A DNA stretch of 64,000 bases from Ceratothoa steindachneri (GCA_963969495.1 OZ018324.1:154098672-154162671), one strand, 5' to 3'. Positions 33,645 to 45,980 are shown, numbered from the stretch's first letter. Notes: generated from the letters alone by a model not told the origin. Numbers and translations are program-made.

Positions 33645-35200
33645 ACTCATGCAGCAGATAGGACCATTCTATGCGATTCTTAAACTCTAGGAATTGTCGA
33701 GGACATGCTATTTGATAGTCAGAGCTAAAGAATTGTTAGGACCATTTTATGCGATAATCAAAGCAAATGAATCATCGGAAACATTCTATGTGATAGTCCA
33801 ACCTAAAAAAACATAGAGAACATTCTATGTGATAATCAAACCTAAAAAACCATCGAGAACTTTCTATGTGATAGTCAAAACTAAAGAACCATGGGGAATA
33901 TTTAATGTGATATTCAAAACCAAAGAACCATGGTGAACATTCTATGTCCTAGTCAAAGCTAAAGAATCGTCGTGAACATGCTATGTGGTAGTCAAACAGG
34001 AAGAATCTTAGGAAGAATTCTTCGTGATAGTCAAACGTAAAGAATCGTCTGGAACATTCACTGTGACAGTCAAACGTAAAGAATCGTCTGGAACATTCAC
34101 TGTGACAGTCAAACGTAAAGAATCGTCGGGAACATTCTAAGTGTTAACGAGAAGTAAAGAATCGTTAGAAAAATCTAACCTATGATAAAAACTGATCAAT
34201 TGACAGCAACATTCTTGGTGCTAGCATGAGCTGAAGAATTGTCAGAAAATTTCGATGTGATAGGCAAAGCTGAAAATTCTTCAGGAGTATTTGATCTGAT
34301 AGCAAATGATGATAAATCATGGAAAGCATTCTAAGGAATAGTCATAACTGAAGAATCTTCTGGAATATTTTATGTGATAAAAAAATCTGAAGAATCTTAT
34401 GATATAACAAGAACTGAAGAATCTCTAGACGCGTTCTATATGATAGTTAAAACTGAATAATTATCAGGAATATTATGTAATAAGAGTTAAAGAATTAGTA
34501 CTAACCGTACGAGTATATGTGATAGCGAAAGCTGAAGAATCGTTAGGAATATTTTAAGTGATATTAATGGCTGGAGAAGCGTCAAAAACATTCTTTGCGA
34601 GTAATGATCAAAGCCGAAGTATCTATCACAAGGAACATTCTACGTGATAGCAAGGGCTCCCAATCGTCAGTAACAATTAAAATGATAGTTAAAGCCGAAG
34701 ACTCGACAGTAACATTATAAGTAAGCGACAGAACCTACGAAGCTCTTGCTAACACATAATGTTCATGACGATTATTAAGCTTTGATTATCACACAGAATT
34801 TTTATGAGGCTTTTTAAGTTCTTGCTATCACGTAGAATTTTTATGCTGATTCATCAGATATGACTATCGTATAAAATGTTTTGATGAATCATTAGCTCTT
34901 GCTGCCACGTAGAAAGTTTTTGACGATTATTTGGCTCTTGCTATCACATAGAATGTTTCTGTTACTTTGCAGTTTTCGCTATCATGTAGATGTGCCTGAC
35001 GATTCTTCAGCTTTAACTATCTATTCATTTACTTATACCTCAGAATCGTCAGAAATAATCTAATAGTTATAGCAGTGGTGAAGTATCGTCACAAAATTTA
35101 TATGTGAAGGCCAAACTGAAGAATCTTCAGGAACATTCTATGTGCTAACATGATCTGTTGAATCGTTAGCGACATTCTTAGTGATAGCCTGGCTGAAGAT
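33645..35200. repeat. 39-bp minisatellite with an internal inverted block
   Basis: The unit is close to AAAGAATCGTCTGGAACATT followed by CACTGTGACAGTCAAACGT. Two successive units near 34031-34108 are identical, and the rest are diverged. From about 34735 to 35025 the same unit is read in reverse complement (for example TGACGATTCTTCAGCTTTAA and CTTGCTATCACATAGAATGT), after which the forward direction returns (35040-35200). It lies upstream of the Kazal exon on its strand. Confidence 0.88.
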
Positions 35201-36596
35201 TCCTTGTTCTAAAGAGGTAAGCTGGCGGGTCGTGTTAGACCATCACCTCATAGTTACATATTTGCAGGCTCTTTCCTCTATACTTGAAATGTTAAATAAA
35301 ATTACATGCCTGTTAGAATGAAATTATGTAAATTATCACCATTCTCTTATTGCTTGATAGACCTACCAGTCCAGATTGAGTTCTCCATCTTCATTTCTTT
35401 TCCTCATCGTCCTTTTCTTCTACGCCCTCATTTTTTCAACCATCGCTTACATCCCTTTAATCGAGCACCATCATATCCTACATCGTTTGATTCACTCTTT
35501 TGACTACTCTACGAAACTTTCGGCAAAAAAGCGCAGTATTAAACAGACTAAAAAAACAATGATTAACAGAATTTCACCCGAAAAAAATTAAAATAGAGCA
35601 TTAAAATTATCATCTCGGAAATCGACAAAGTCTCCACTTTTCAACAAAGATCGGCCAAGAAGGATCATTAAAAGGGAGCCCGATCGACCGTGACTTCTGC
35701 CTTCTCTGGGGCTTCGTTATGCTCAGAACTAACGGGGCTACACTTCTTTGAGGTTTTCTGGGACACATTGATACAACTATAAAGGGGATATTAGGGGCAT
35801 TTTTCCTCTCCGATAACTAGATCGAGTCAAGTATGTATAAAGATTTTAGAGGTATTGTTTCTTCACGAAGAACTCCTGTCTACGCCTGTCGGAATGCGTT
35901 AAAACTCAGAAAATGGGGTATATGCCCCTAAAATGGGTACCCAGTAAGGCGCAATCATTATGATTAGTTTCGGAATTGAATTCAGGAGATTCGAACACGG
36001 TGAGCTCTTTTAAGCCTACAATCTAACTAACTGTGCACCAGATCAAACCCACGCCTGTGTGTATATGGGTTTAAGCTTGTATCTTACATAGGAATAATTG
36101 CGGATTCTGTGAAGAGGAATACGAAATCCCTCAAGGATTCGCTTCACATACCTATCCTCTACTTACATCCCCTTTTTTGCGCTGTTGACTCGATTAGGTT
36201 GTGCTAAGATGAGCTTGAGTCTTATCTCTACCACCCCCTTGCATCTTCCTACATCCGCTACTGACCCCGGTAGAGTAAGTATGCTGAGGTCGAATTCTAC
36301 AAATAGTCGTTCGAGATGTAATTTTCCTTATCCCTTACACAGCGTTATCTTTGCTACAACACTGTGCCATCAGAGGAACCGATGGGTTTCATTATTGAAC
36401 CCTCCCCTCCCTTTTTCATCCATCCTAATTCTACCAACCACTATAACCATCATGCGAGTCATAAAAGAACTCCCTTTCTCAAGTATTCCTCCCCAACTGG
36501 AGCCAGATTAAGAAAATTCTGAATCAATATAATTTGTGCTGATGTAACCAACCAATAAAACTTTCTTCGTTAAATTAACTTCCCTGATATTAAACA
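35201..36596. other. no gene recognised; degenerate tRNA-like piece at 35985-36050
   Basis: On minus, GTGTTCGAATCTCC (about 35989-36002) is a B-box-like sequence, and GTGCACAGTTAGTTAGATTG could be the A-box side. The fit is poor and no family member is seen elsewhere. The frames at 35306-35591 and 36185-36511 have no known domain. Confidence 0.4.
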
Positions 36597-37314
36597 TAAC
36601 ACCATTGGTTAACGTAAATATTAATGTTAGTTCAGTCATATGCTGCCTTCTACCATCCTCTAACCAACACTAGCAAAAAAAATGGTAAAAGACAGAGACA
36701 TTTTGCCAGCGCCGCCGATGGGATTGTAGGAGGCCAGAATACCGATAGGTGAACCCCGCCTTTGGATAAAAGTAATAGTAGTAGGTTCACCAACCTTCTT
36801 TTATCCAGGCGGATACCGACTGGATAATGAAATAGACATAAAGGTCAGTATGACAATCACTGGTGAGCTCGGGGGGCACCAGGGCCACCAAACAGCATTC
36901 AGGTGGAACCTTCGTCGCCCCAGGCAGAGTGACCTGTTCCCCGTTAGAGGTATAGGGATATAGATAGCCATCGGCAGGATTGCTTGGAAGAGAGAATGTG
37001 TGTATGTTGCACTGCGAAGACGGGAGAGGAAAGAAGGAAGTGTTGTAATTGGCTATGTGTGTACTGAGAATTGTAAGATCAACCCACCAGAGTATAGGGA
37101 GGAACAGAGCGCGTCCAGCCATTGGTAGCCAGATCTCTACGTGCGCTGACGTTTGTGTTCTTTCATGCCTAGATCGAACCCGGTACCGCGACATTGGCAT
37201 ATTACGCCGTATCCACTCGGCTAGCAAGAGCTCTACGCTTTTGGATGGTAGGAGGCAGCATGTGACTGAATTTAATTAATATTTAATTTAACCAATGGTG
37301 TTATATTTATTTTT
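36597..37314. mobile_element. non-autonomous element with about 65-bp terminal inverted repeats
   Basis: The left end 36596-36660 (ATAACACCATTGGTTAACGT...TTCAGTCATATGCTGCCTTC...ACCATCC) matches the reverse complement of 37242-37314 (GGATGGTAGGAGGCAGCATG...AACCAATGGTGTTAT). The interior of about 580 bp holds a smaller hairpin (GCCTTTGGATAAAAG near 36758 with CTTTTATCCAGGCGG near 36799) and a tRNA-like segment. The 146-codon minus frame at 36787-37227 starts inside the tRNA-like part and has no domain. It looks like a MITE or other DNA transposon derivative. Confidence 0.78.
37165..37232 (-). other. tRNA-like segment inside the inverted-repeat element
   Basis: On minus, TAGCCGAGTGGATACGGC (37206-37223) is a near-consensus A box of the Leu/Ser type and GGGTTCGATCTA (37170-37181) is a good B box. 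Spacing is normal for pol III type 2 promoters. The acceptor arms do not pair well, so it is a tRNA-derived SINE head or relic rather than a proven tRNA gene. Confidence 0.6.
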
Positions 37315-37319
37315 TTAGG

Positions 37320-39030
37320 GACTGTCGTAGATTGATGTTAGATCTAAACCTTTTCCAAATTCCACAGCCCGACAGAGAGGGGCCTATGTTGGATTAGTCC
37401 GCTATGAGCGTGGGTGAAATTATAAGTACAAATCAGAGTGCAGTTTAGGCTGGCCAATGCTTAGCAATATTGGAAGTTTCCTAGGGTAAAAGAAAAGGAG
37501 TACAAAATATATTTTACTACTATGAAAATAATATATTTATAGAATTAAAAAGGGTTTTAGGTAAGGTATACAAACATAGGAGACGTACACGAGTCTCGGC
37601 TTGAAAGAGTCACCTGGGCAGTGTCGACCACAATACACACAAACGGACAATAACAGATGGGACGCTCAAATGACCTTGAGCGCACGCGAAGCCTAGATGA
37701 CGGAGGCTTAAAAGGGGGGCGGGGCTTGCAATGGAGAGTTGCGGTTACCTCGAAGATTTGGTCCGAGGGCTTAATCATGCCTTGTTAAAGACTGTGTAGA
37801 GTCCACAATAATAGCCTCTTGAGAAACGACTATTACGCGAGATGAACTCAGATCTTGTCTTCGGGTTTAGAATACGGAATCGAGAATTTGACGCGTCGCG
37901 TTCGGGTAACGGGTACCAACGGGTACGAGGTTGACTCTCGCGAGTTCTAGGAGAACACACGGAGATTGACGGGTTCTGCAAGGGTTTGCGCGGAATAACG
38001 GGGACGGGAAGATGGAAGATACTCGGGCCATAGGCGGTTACTTACTGCTGTCCAAGTCTAACGTTTTATAGGGGTGAAACGGAGGGGCTTTTCCCTGAGC
38101 CCAAAAGAGGAGGGTTCCAGTGGACAGACGCTTCGCCGGGCAAAGGTGGACTTTGCCCGATTCACACCATCGCAGGATAATCCTCGGTGGGACCCATCGT
38201 GTTCTTACACACATCTCAGCTTTCCGCAAAGTCGGGCTTCCAGTCCATCATGACCTTCGCGATTTTGTGCATCGTTAGCGTGGATTAAAAAGGGTCGACC
38301 ATGTTTATCCCCTCTCTCTCTCCTTAAAAGGGGCGAGCGCGCGCGTCTTTTCGCGCGCTCTCTCTCTCTCTCTTTCTCTGACAGTGACCAATTACGGGTT
38401 AATTTAACAAAGAAAGTTTTCTTGGTTAGCAACATCAGCCCAAGTCATATTGATTCAGAATTTACTTAATCTGGCTCCATTTGGGGGTATTTTATGACTC
38501 GCATGATGGTTAGTCGTTAGTAACTTCTAGTAGCTTAATGATTCAAATTTGATCTCTTCGTTATATTTACATATTCAAGAATTTATTTAATATTATTTGA
38601 TAATTCTATAGAGATATTTAATTTTTCTATTTTTAATTCAGTTGCCTAAAATGATTATTTTCATTTGTTAAGAAAACTTCTAAGTTTTGTTTCATTGTTA
38701 TTCATTCTTAGGCTTCAATATTTGAAAAGGAAACATCAAAACAATGGTAATAATAATAGCAGGAAAGGAAAGAGTTCAGGTACCATGACGAGGCTTATTC
38801 ACCTCAAATGGTTATGGTTAAAGAATTTAAATCAATTTGGTCAAGATAGTTCCATTCTGAAATGAAGGTTTAAAAGATTCAATTTAAACTTTCTTGTTAT
38901 CTTTTGCTAAAAAATTAAAAGTTTTCCCCAATTTTTATTCTCTGCCCAAATCTGTCCCATAAATTTACCTTGGGAGTGTGTCACTCACCAAAACAAACCA
39001 TAAGGTCGAACCAAGTTTATCTATTTTTAG
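37320..39030. other. no gene recognised
   Basis: 37560-38230 is GC-rich with small minus-strand frames of 60-76 codons and no domain. 38310-38380 holds CTCTCTC and GCGCGCGC low-complexity runs. 38460-39030 is AT-rich and empty. Confidence 0.5.
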
Positions 39031-39034
39031 TAGC

Positions 39035-39420
39035 GTGTACGCGACTCTATAAGTTACTATCTCGGTCGGTCGGTGGGTCGGTCGGATGGTAACCATTTTA
39101 CTTTCCAATGAGTTCTTTGGCTATAGCATTGTAATTATTCGCCTGATTCTGACAAAATTTAAGACTCTTATATTGTCTTACATTCTTTTTCGAATGATAT
39201 AATTGCCAAGAACTTCCCAAGGTAAGTCAGGAAATTATTTGGCAATAACATCGTAACTATTCAACCGATTCTAACGAAATTTAAAACACTTAGGTTGTGT
39301 TACATTTTATTTCGAATGATATAATTGCCAAGGACCTCCCAAAGTTAGTCTGGGAATTATTGAATGTTTTGAAGGTTGTTACGTCATATGGTCATGAGGG
39401 CATAATTCAGAATAATCGAG
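39035..39420 (+). repeat. dispersed repeat family Y, copy 2, with an internal 122-bp tandem
   Basis: After (GGTC)n-like sequence at 39062-39085 the unit TTGGCTATAGCATTGTAATT...CGAATGATATAATTGCCAAG begins at 39117 and again at 39239, giving a period of 122 bp. The unit also occurs once at 19578-19640. Confidence 0.75.
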
Positions 39421-40965
39421 AGCATTCCACTTAGGTCTGTTGACCTTTTTCAAATAGAAAATAAAGTGGCAATTACATATGCACTTTGATTGATATAATT
39501 TCCTGTCATTGCTCGCCGTCTTTGAATAGAAAACGTCTTATAATGAAATAGGTTTGCCACATCAAAACATATTCCAGCCTTTAGTAACAAATGTCTAAAT
39601 AAACTCATCGACGTCAAATCAAACTTGAAATCTTTAGAACGATTTTTTAATCATTTTGCATCCGAATGAACGCATAGGATTCTTTCGTACACGAAATTGA
39701 CGACCCTAATTTCTTCCTGGAGGTTTTCTCCTTGGTAAATAGATCCATATTGGGCTAGATTTCTAGGAGGGAGTTCTTACGGATTTGGGAAGGTTCCGAG
39801 CAACGTTGAGGTAGCCCAACAGAGTTTTTAGCTCCTTGGACAAAGATATCAGAAATGTATCGGCATACGCCATAATAAAAGAATGATCTTTTCTGGAATA
39901 GAAAAATAAGAATGCGTAAGTTGTTATAAAAAAAAATTGAAAAAATATAGGGATTTAGGAAATGTCGCCTTTTTGTGCCTTCTTAATCTAATCTTGAACT
40001 ATTTTATAAACTCTTTCGATTTGCAATGTTTTTTCCTGTTTTCTTTTTCTAAATCCTACCCTGATTCAGAGCTGCACACAGATATGGCGAGTTTTGCCAG
40101 AGAGGCAAATATTTTGGCAAACAATAAATAAATGTATTAGGTTATCCAATATGTAATGCTGCATTGTGGTCCGTACTTATTTCACTTTGTTCCTGAAGGT
40201 AAAATATAAGGGAAGAAATATGAAGAGGGCATTGTTGATCATATATTAGGTTGGGTTCTGGAAAGAGGACTTGAGAGAATTCTTTGCAACACAGCAGACA
40301 AGCGTGCTACTTCTTCACCATCTGATCCAGGAGCCTGATGCTTCTACACAGAGCAACAGCAAGTGATCATGTTCCATTAGAAATAAATATCAAAGTTGCC
40401 CCTTCCTATCAGGTATTATCTGAAGGAGTTATCGAAGACCTCAGTACATGCCATGCCTACGCTTATCCTATCGCTCAAACAATTAAATCAGGAGAGATGC
40501 CTCAGTCAGTGGCTCTCTTGAAAATTGACCTGTCACTTAAAGCCGTTGGCTAACTTACAGCTCTTCGTTTCTGCAAGATTTGTATTTCCAAAACACGAAT
40601 TGAAGGCCAAATTTCTACTGGTTGCCTAGTGAATGACTGCCCGTGGCTTGGAATATACGTTAAAATGGAGGTCTCATCTTCGAGTGTCGCAGCTGAAACA
40701 AGATGTAGGCTACATTACAAACCTCTAGTTACACGCGAAGTTAAATCCAATGAGTGCGATAGGCCCAATCACCTTTTGTTTAAATTGCTGCCTTTAAAAA
40801 CACAAAGGAAGAAAGTGAGGGACACTCAGTATAGTCCATAAGAAGCACTTTTGTAACATTCTTTTCAGGCATTTGCCTCACAATGCTGAGAGTAGCCCTT
40901 TATAATATTTTTTAAAATTTTGTTTTTCTTGTGCATTTTGTTTCTAGTTTTAAATATTTTTGAAG
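39421..40965 (+). other. mostly empty; unassigned open stretch at 40338-40841
   Basis: Two plus frames, 40338-40553 (71 codons) and 40629-40841 (70 codons), are in the same kind of codon context with one stop between them. Sequence such as HVPLEINIKVAPSYQVLSEG looks protein-like, but I recognise no family. It may be an exon or part of an old retroelement. The rest of the interval shows nothing. Confidence 0.3.
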
Positions 40966-40969
40966 ATCA

Positions 40970-42850
40970 TCTCACTATCTTGTTTTTGGTCTTCCTTTTA
41001 GTCGTCTTTTATCGAGTGGAGTCCAATCGCGAATTTTTCTGGCCCATCTATCGTCTTTGAATCTTGCCACATGACCTGCCAATCTCCATTTTACGTTTCT
41101 TATAGCTTCCACAATATCTTGGTTAGGTTTGTTCACGTATCCAAATGGCTGGTTTTCTGTTACGCCAATATTTATTCCCTTTCTTGATACGTTCATTGGT
41201 TCTTTGTGTTGTTTTCAGTTTTAATGTAAGTTTTTTTGTCTGGATCCCAATTTTTGCGTCATAGGTCATAGTTGGGATTATGCATTGTTTGTATATTTTT
41301 CTTTACATGCACTTGGACATTTTGCAGTGGAAGACGATGCTTGCCTTTACAAGTGCTTTCTAGCTTAGAGTGATCATGTATTGGAATACTTGATCTTTCT
41401 TCGATGACATTATAATTTGTTGACCCAGATAAATATATTTGTCTACCATTTCAATTTGATCGTTGTCAATTGTGATCTCTATCGTGTATTTCTTCTAGCT
41501 TATCAGTTATCAGTGCAATATCACCTGCGAATATCAGCTGATTGAGGTAATACCAACAGATTTTAATGCCTTTGTTTTGCCAGTTCAGCCTACTGAAGAT
41601 ATCTTGTACTCAGGACGTCAATTATTTTCGAGAGATTTTATCTCCTTGTCTTACATCTTTCTGTAATTGAAAGAAGTGTCTGAATCCTTATGCAATTTAA
41701 TGTGGGATCTGCAATTTTGGTATATATGTTCTATGATATTTATGTAGCCTGGATTTATAATTTGATTATTCAAGGCTGTTATGACCGCTCGTGTTTCTAT
41801 TGAATCAAATGGTTTCTGGTAGTCTACAAATACTAAGTATAGAAGTATATTATACCCTGAAGTTTTTTCAATGAGCTCGTTGAGAGTATGTACGTGATCA
41901 ATCGTTTAAAAGCCTTTTCTGAAGCCATCTTGTTCCCTCGGCTGTTGGTAATCTACCTGGGCTTTGCAGTACATTGGTTATTACTCTTGTGAAGAGTTTA
42001 TAGACACACGAGAAAAAGCTAAATAGTCTGTACTTTGCAATGTCCATTTGGTCTCATTTTTTGTGTAGAAAGATCATTATGGTAATGTGCTAATTATCCG
42101 TAATCTTGCATTTTTTAGACATTTAGGTTAAGAGGCAAGCTTGTTTGTTCTCGATGACAACTCCAGAATCTTTCAGCAAGTCCGAAGTAATGTTATTCAA
42201 ACCTAGTGCTTTGTTGCTCTTCACTTGTTTCATTGCAATTTTAATTTCTGATTTGAGAACGGTTGGGACATTATTGAGTGTTGTTAGTTGGTTGTAGTTC
42301 TGGATGGTGTTGTGCTTGACTATTTTTTTGTTTCCTTATATTTTTCAACAGTATCTGTCATGTGTTTCATCAAAGTATTATTCATCGCTTGTATATTGTT
42401 GGTGTTACTGTGGTCAAGGGGATTTTGATGGTATGTTGTAAGAAGATGGCATTGGAATTCTGGAACGAGTATTTTATGGATGTCAATGTGCATATATTTC
42501 AATGGAATAGCTTTATTCTCTCTTCTTGAATATTAATCTTTAACTTACATCTGTTCATTCAACGGTCACTGATTCTGATTTTATTGATGACTTGGGAATT
42601 GTTGACGGTGTTTTTTCGTCGACCAGCATGTAATCAATTTCCTTGTATATCTCATACTTTGGTCTTTCTCAAGTCCATCTTTGCTGTTTCTTCGTTTTTG
42701 ACATAGTCATGGGACTTTTGATGTCTTGAGCCACTATAAAAACAACCAGATCTTGTTCCCTTTGATTTCGTTCCACCATTATAATTACTATATATAATTT
42801 TTACAGGCATCTTTTACCTTGCCCGACTTTTGCATTAGTCTCCCATGAAG
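40970..42850 (-). pseudogene. RTE-like LINE relic (endonuclease end, RT and C-terminus)
   Basis: On minus, from high to low coordinates: an endonuclease end with YEIYKEIDYMLVDEK, then VLKSEIKIAMKQVKSNKALG, a start of RT with YRLFSFFSCVYKLFTRVI, LYLVFVDYQKPFDSIETRAV, a damaged catalytic motif LIFAGDIALITD (FADD in active enzymes), and the typical C-terminus VKWRLAGHVARFKDDRWARK with LKGRPKTR (the 73-codon frame 41196-40975). Order and motifs are those of RTE-type endonuclease/RT proteins. Many stops and frameshifts. This copy belongs to a different RTE lineage from 26517-27960. Confidence 0.72.
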
Positions 42851-42949
42851 ATTTATAAAATGGTCTTAGTTTTTGTTTTGTCCTGTCCTGATACCATCTT
42901 AGAGTATATGTAATTATTCATGCGTACTAGAAGAGACTCTTAAGTCTCT

Positions 42950-43224
42950 AAGATGGTGTCTCAATCTAGTGCATTAATGAATTCTTACTATTGCCCCCAC
43001 CTAATCCCATTGACATGAACGTTAGTGTCCATTTGCCTAAAATTCTCGTTTTCGTTTAACGGTCAAATTGCCAACTACGATAAGAAACTTCTTGAAATTT
43101 GTCTTTTACAGAAATTGATGGTTAACCGTCAAAGGGGTCGCGCTACTGAAGATAGTTGAAGAACTCCAGGAGACTTTAATGCGGATTAACGAATTCTTAC
43201 TGTTATTAATTTTACCTAACTGCA
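42950..43224 (+). repeat. dispersed repeat ending in (TA)n, family X copy 2
   Basis: Homologous to 13640-13947. GAATTCTTACTATTGCCCCC at 42979 and GAATTCTTACTGTTATTAAT at 43191 show that part of the unit is present twice, 212 bp apart. GAACTCCAGGAGACTTTAAT near 43160 is the most conserved part. It runs straight into the (TA)n tract. Confidence 0.6.
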
Positions 43225-43389
<165 letters not shown>

Positions 43390-43559
43390 TTTATCAAATG
43401 TTCTGTTACACTCGGGTATTTATCTTTTGAGAGGTATAAGTGTGCGATAGAAAAAGCTCTATCAAACACACTTAAAGTTCTACCTCTCAGCCCCTTTCAT
43501 TAAAACGTCTTTTTCATCGTATTCAGGTGTGTCTAGATGGAAGTGAAAATAATCGATAA

Positions 43560-43754
43560 CTCTACTCTAACGGCATACTTTTAACTGTGATCAAAGCGGT
43601 GCTCACTGCCTCAGTGTGCCTGGCTCGAATCGCTTCCCTGCACGGATTTTTTCTAAAAAAAGGTAATAAAAATATTACTGCGAGGAAAAATTATTCCGTT
43701 TTCTCTTTCAATGTGGTTTAATGGATTCATTTTCATAATTCTCTCGTGCTACTT

Positions 43755-43757
<3 letters not shown>
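43560..43757 (+). mobile_element. tRNA-derived SINE-like repeat, copy 2
   Basis: Plus-strand head AACTGTGATCAAAGCGGTGC and B box CTGGCTCGAATCGC, then GTGCACGG-like body ending in ATTCTCTCGTGCTACTTTGA and (TA)n. It aligns with the minus strand of 21436-21640 over nearly the whole length with few differences. Orientation is opposite to copy 1. Confidence 0.78.

Positions 43758-43839
<82 letters not shown>
43758..43839. repeat. (TA)n microsatellite
   Basis: About 40 TA units, the shared tail of the SINE copy 2 on the left and family X copy 3 (inverted) on the right. Confidence 0.97.
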
Positions 43840-43841
<2 letters not shown>

Positions 43842-43915
43842 AGTCCTTAATCCGTTAGAGAAGTCTCCTGGAGTTCCTCAACCCTCTTCAGGAGCGTTAC
43901 TTATACGACAAGGCA
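43840..43915 (-). repeat. dispersed repeat family X, copy 3 (inverted)
   Basis: On minus: CGCTCCTGAAGAGGGTTGAG, GAACTCCAGGAGACTTCTCT and AACGGATTAAGGACTC, then (TA)n. This is closer to copy 1 (13838-13905) than copy 2 is. Confidence 0.7.
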
Positions 43916-44639
43916 ACCATCCATTTATTTATAAAGAGAAATTGCAAGAAGCCTTTCGTATAAGCTAACGTTTAACTTCAACAAAAAAGAAAAGAATGTG
44001 AATTTTTCCGTGTGCAAAAAATCACGAATATTACTCTACAACATGCGGCACGGCCGCCGTCTACAGGTAGTGAGTCCAGGTTTTATCTCCACATTACCAA
44101 AAGCTTGACAGAATGCTTGAATATCATCATGATACATGAAAGAATAAATTGTTACCATATACTGAATAATAATAAAAATGTCTGCATAGAAGAAGATACT
44201 GCTGTACTCAGGCTATAAAGGAAAAAGTCCCTGCAGGGTCAGAAAATAAATGGAGTATGAGCATTTACTTATAGAGAGCCTCGGTACTAAGTAGAAACTT
44301 TCTCAAGCAGGAGATTTGTCCTTACAGTTTTGTTCCATGAAAAATGGAGCCGGCGTAGTTGACATGGTGTAAGGGTATATGTAGGTGAGGGGATAGAGAA
44401 AGGGAGTGTGGACAGACAGCGGAAAGTAGACCAGTGATGAAAAGAGAAAGAAGTGTGGAAGGGTGCAAAGTGATGCTAGAGCCTGGTGATCAGGCCTATC
44501 GCTTTTAAATTTTTGTTTTGTTTTGTAGTTCCTGTGGGGGAATCCCACGTGGAATTTCTTTTCCAGCACGGAAGTTCCATGCGCTGGAAAAGATTCTGTT
44601 AGGCTTAAATTGGTAAGCCTACCCCCCCCCCCCTTACAC

Positions 44640-45460
44640 AAGCGGTAGCCTCAAACCGCATCCATCACGGTCCACCTTTACACGGGTTAGAATCCCCGCG
44701 GCAAGAAGATTCGAGGCCATTCGAGAGTAGAGCTGTTCCCACTCACCCCCTGCGGGGAGAGCCTCGGACGTATATAGTGCTCGTTTCCCATGAGGCAGAC
44801 ACAGAGTTGAAAAGTCTCGCCGGGACCAAAGAAGATTCCCCTAGTTCCAAGTCAGGTGCTAACAACGAAGCAAAGTGACGGCTGAACTATTTGTGTGTCG
44901 GAATTAGCCCCAGCCAGTGAGGTAATTCCGACTTCACTCATCAACTCCTGTCGAATCCCTCCTCGTTCGCCCCTCGTTTTCGGGTGGCCGAAATACTCTC
45001 CCCTGGACCGGACGTTACCGCCCCCCCCCCTTTTTGGAGAACCGTCATCACTTTAAGTTCCCGCTCAGAAGCTCTGAGCGCCCTCGCATCACGTGCAGAA
45101 GACATCCGTTAAGCCTTACCCCGACGTCTCACCCAGAATCCTCCGTAAGCCAACCCCTCTCCCCCTTCAATAACCCTTTTGAGTTAATTCCTCCCCCTCG
45201 TTTACTGATGTAATTTTTCCCATAAATTCTCTAATTTTTATGTAAATAAAATTATATTTTTGTACATGCCTTTTTAAATAACCTTGAGCTTTGCCATTGC
45301 CCAAATTTTACCTGACCTCGTTGCACTCTTTATCGCTATTCAGCCCGTCGAAACTCGTAGTGTGCCGTCCCTTTGTCGGTTCGCCTTTAAGTTATTGGTG
45401 CCTTCCCCATCGATATAATATGGTATTGATATAATATAATGTCATACCACGACAGTTCCA
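44640..45460 (+). repeat. solo-LTR-like repeat
   Basis: It has a TATATA at 44770, a GC-rich middle and TGTAAATAAAATTATATTTT at 45240 (shared with 25655), and ends CATACCACGACA near 45456. No coding region accompanies it. Relation to the other LTR-like repeats is mostly in the last 250 bases, so it is a related family rather than the same one. Confidence 0.45.
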
Positions 45461-45699
45461 TTGTTGTATTTCATTTTGTTTATATATATAATATATATAT
45501 AATATGGCGTTCAAGCCATTTGTCTTCAAATTAGTTAATGTCTTTGGTTATGATGTGCGCATTTGCTGTTGTGTTGCTAATTGCATTCATAATTACTTTT
45601 AATGTTTGTTTAGTGTCTTTGTTTTTTCGTATATTTTGTAATGTGTGTAGTTTGTGTATATTGTTTCTTCTTGGATGTCTTGTTCGGTGAGTTTCAGTC

Positions 45700-45785
45700 T
45701 TCATCGGTAGATTTTTGTCTTCATCGGTAGGTTTGTGTCTTCGACGGTGAGTTTTGTCGAAATCGGTGAGGTTTCACGGTTAGGT
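45700..45785. repeat. about 20-bp tandem repeat
   Basis: Four loose copies of TTGTGTCTTCATCGGTAGGT-like units. It lies just beyond the 3' end of LINE copy J2. Confidence 0.6.
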
Positions 45786-45980
45786 TAGCTTATATTGGTT
45801 TGGGGTAAAAAAACGTCTTTCTCATCATGCGTAGAACGGCACTTCTGCTCCATCAGCTAAAACCCCGGCTGAGCTTGGAAATCTGGCGCGACTTATTGCT
45901 CTTCTATTCTGGTCAATCATTTGGACGATTTCATCGTCCAATTCATGGTTAACCATTTCCAGTATATTCCTTGTCCGTTC

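Noticed and set aside
33645..35200. CRISPR-like array
   Set aside because: Units are contiguous with no unique spacers and diverge gradually, so it is a minisatellite; the genome is also eukaryotic.
36787..37227. 146-codon minus-strand frame as a gene
   Set aside because: It starts inside the tRNA-like segment of an inverted-repeat element and shows no known domain.
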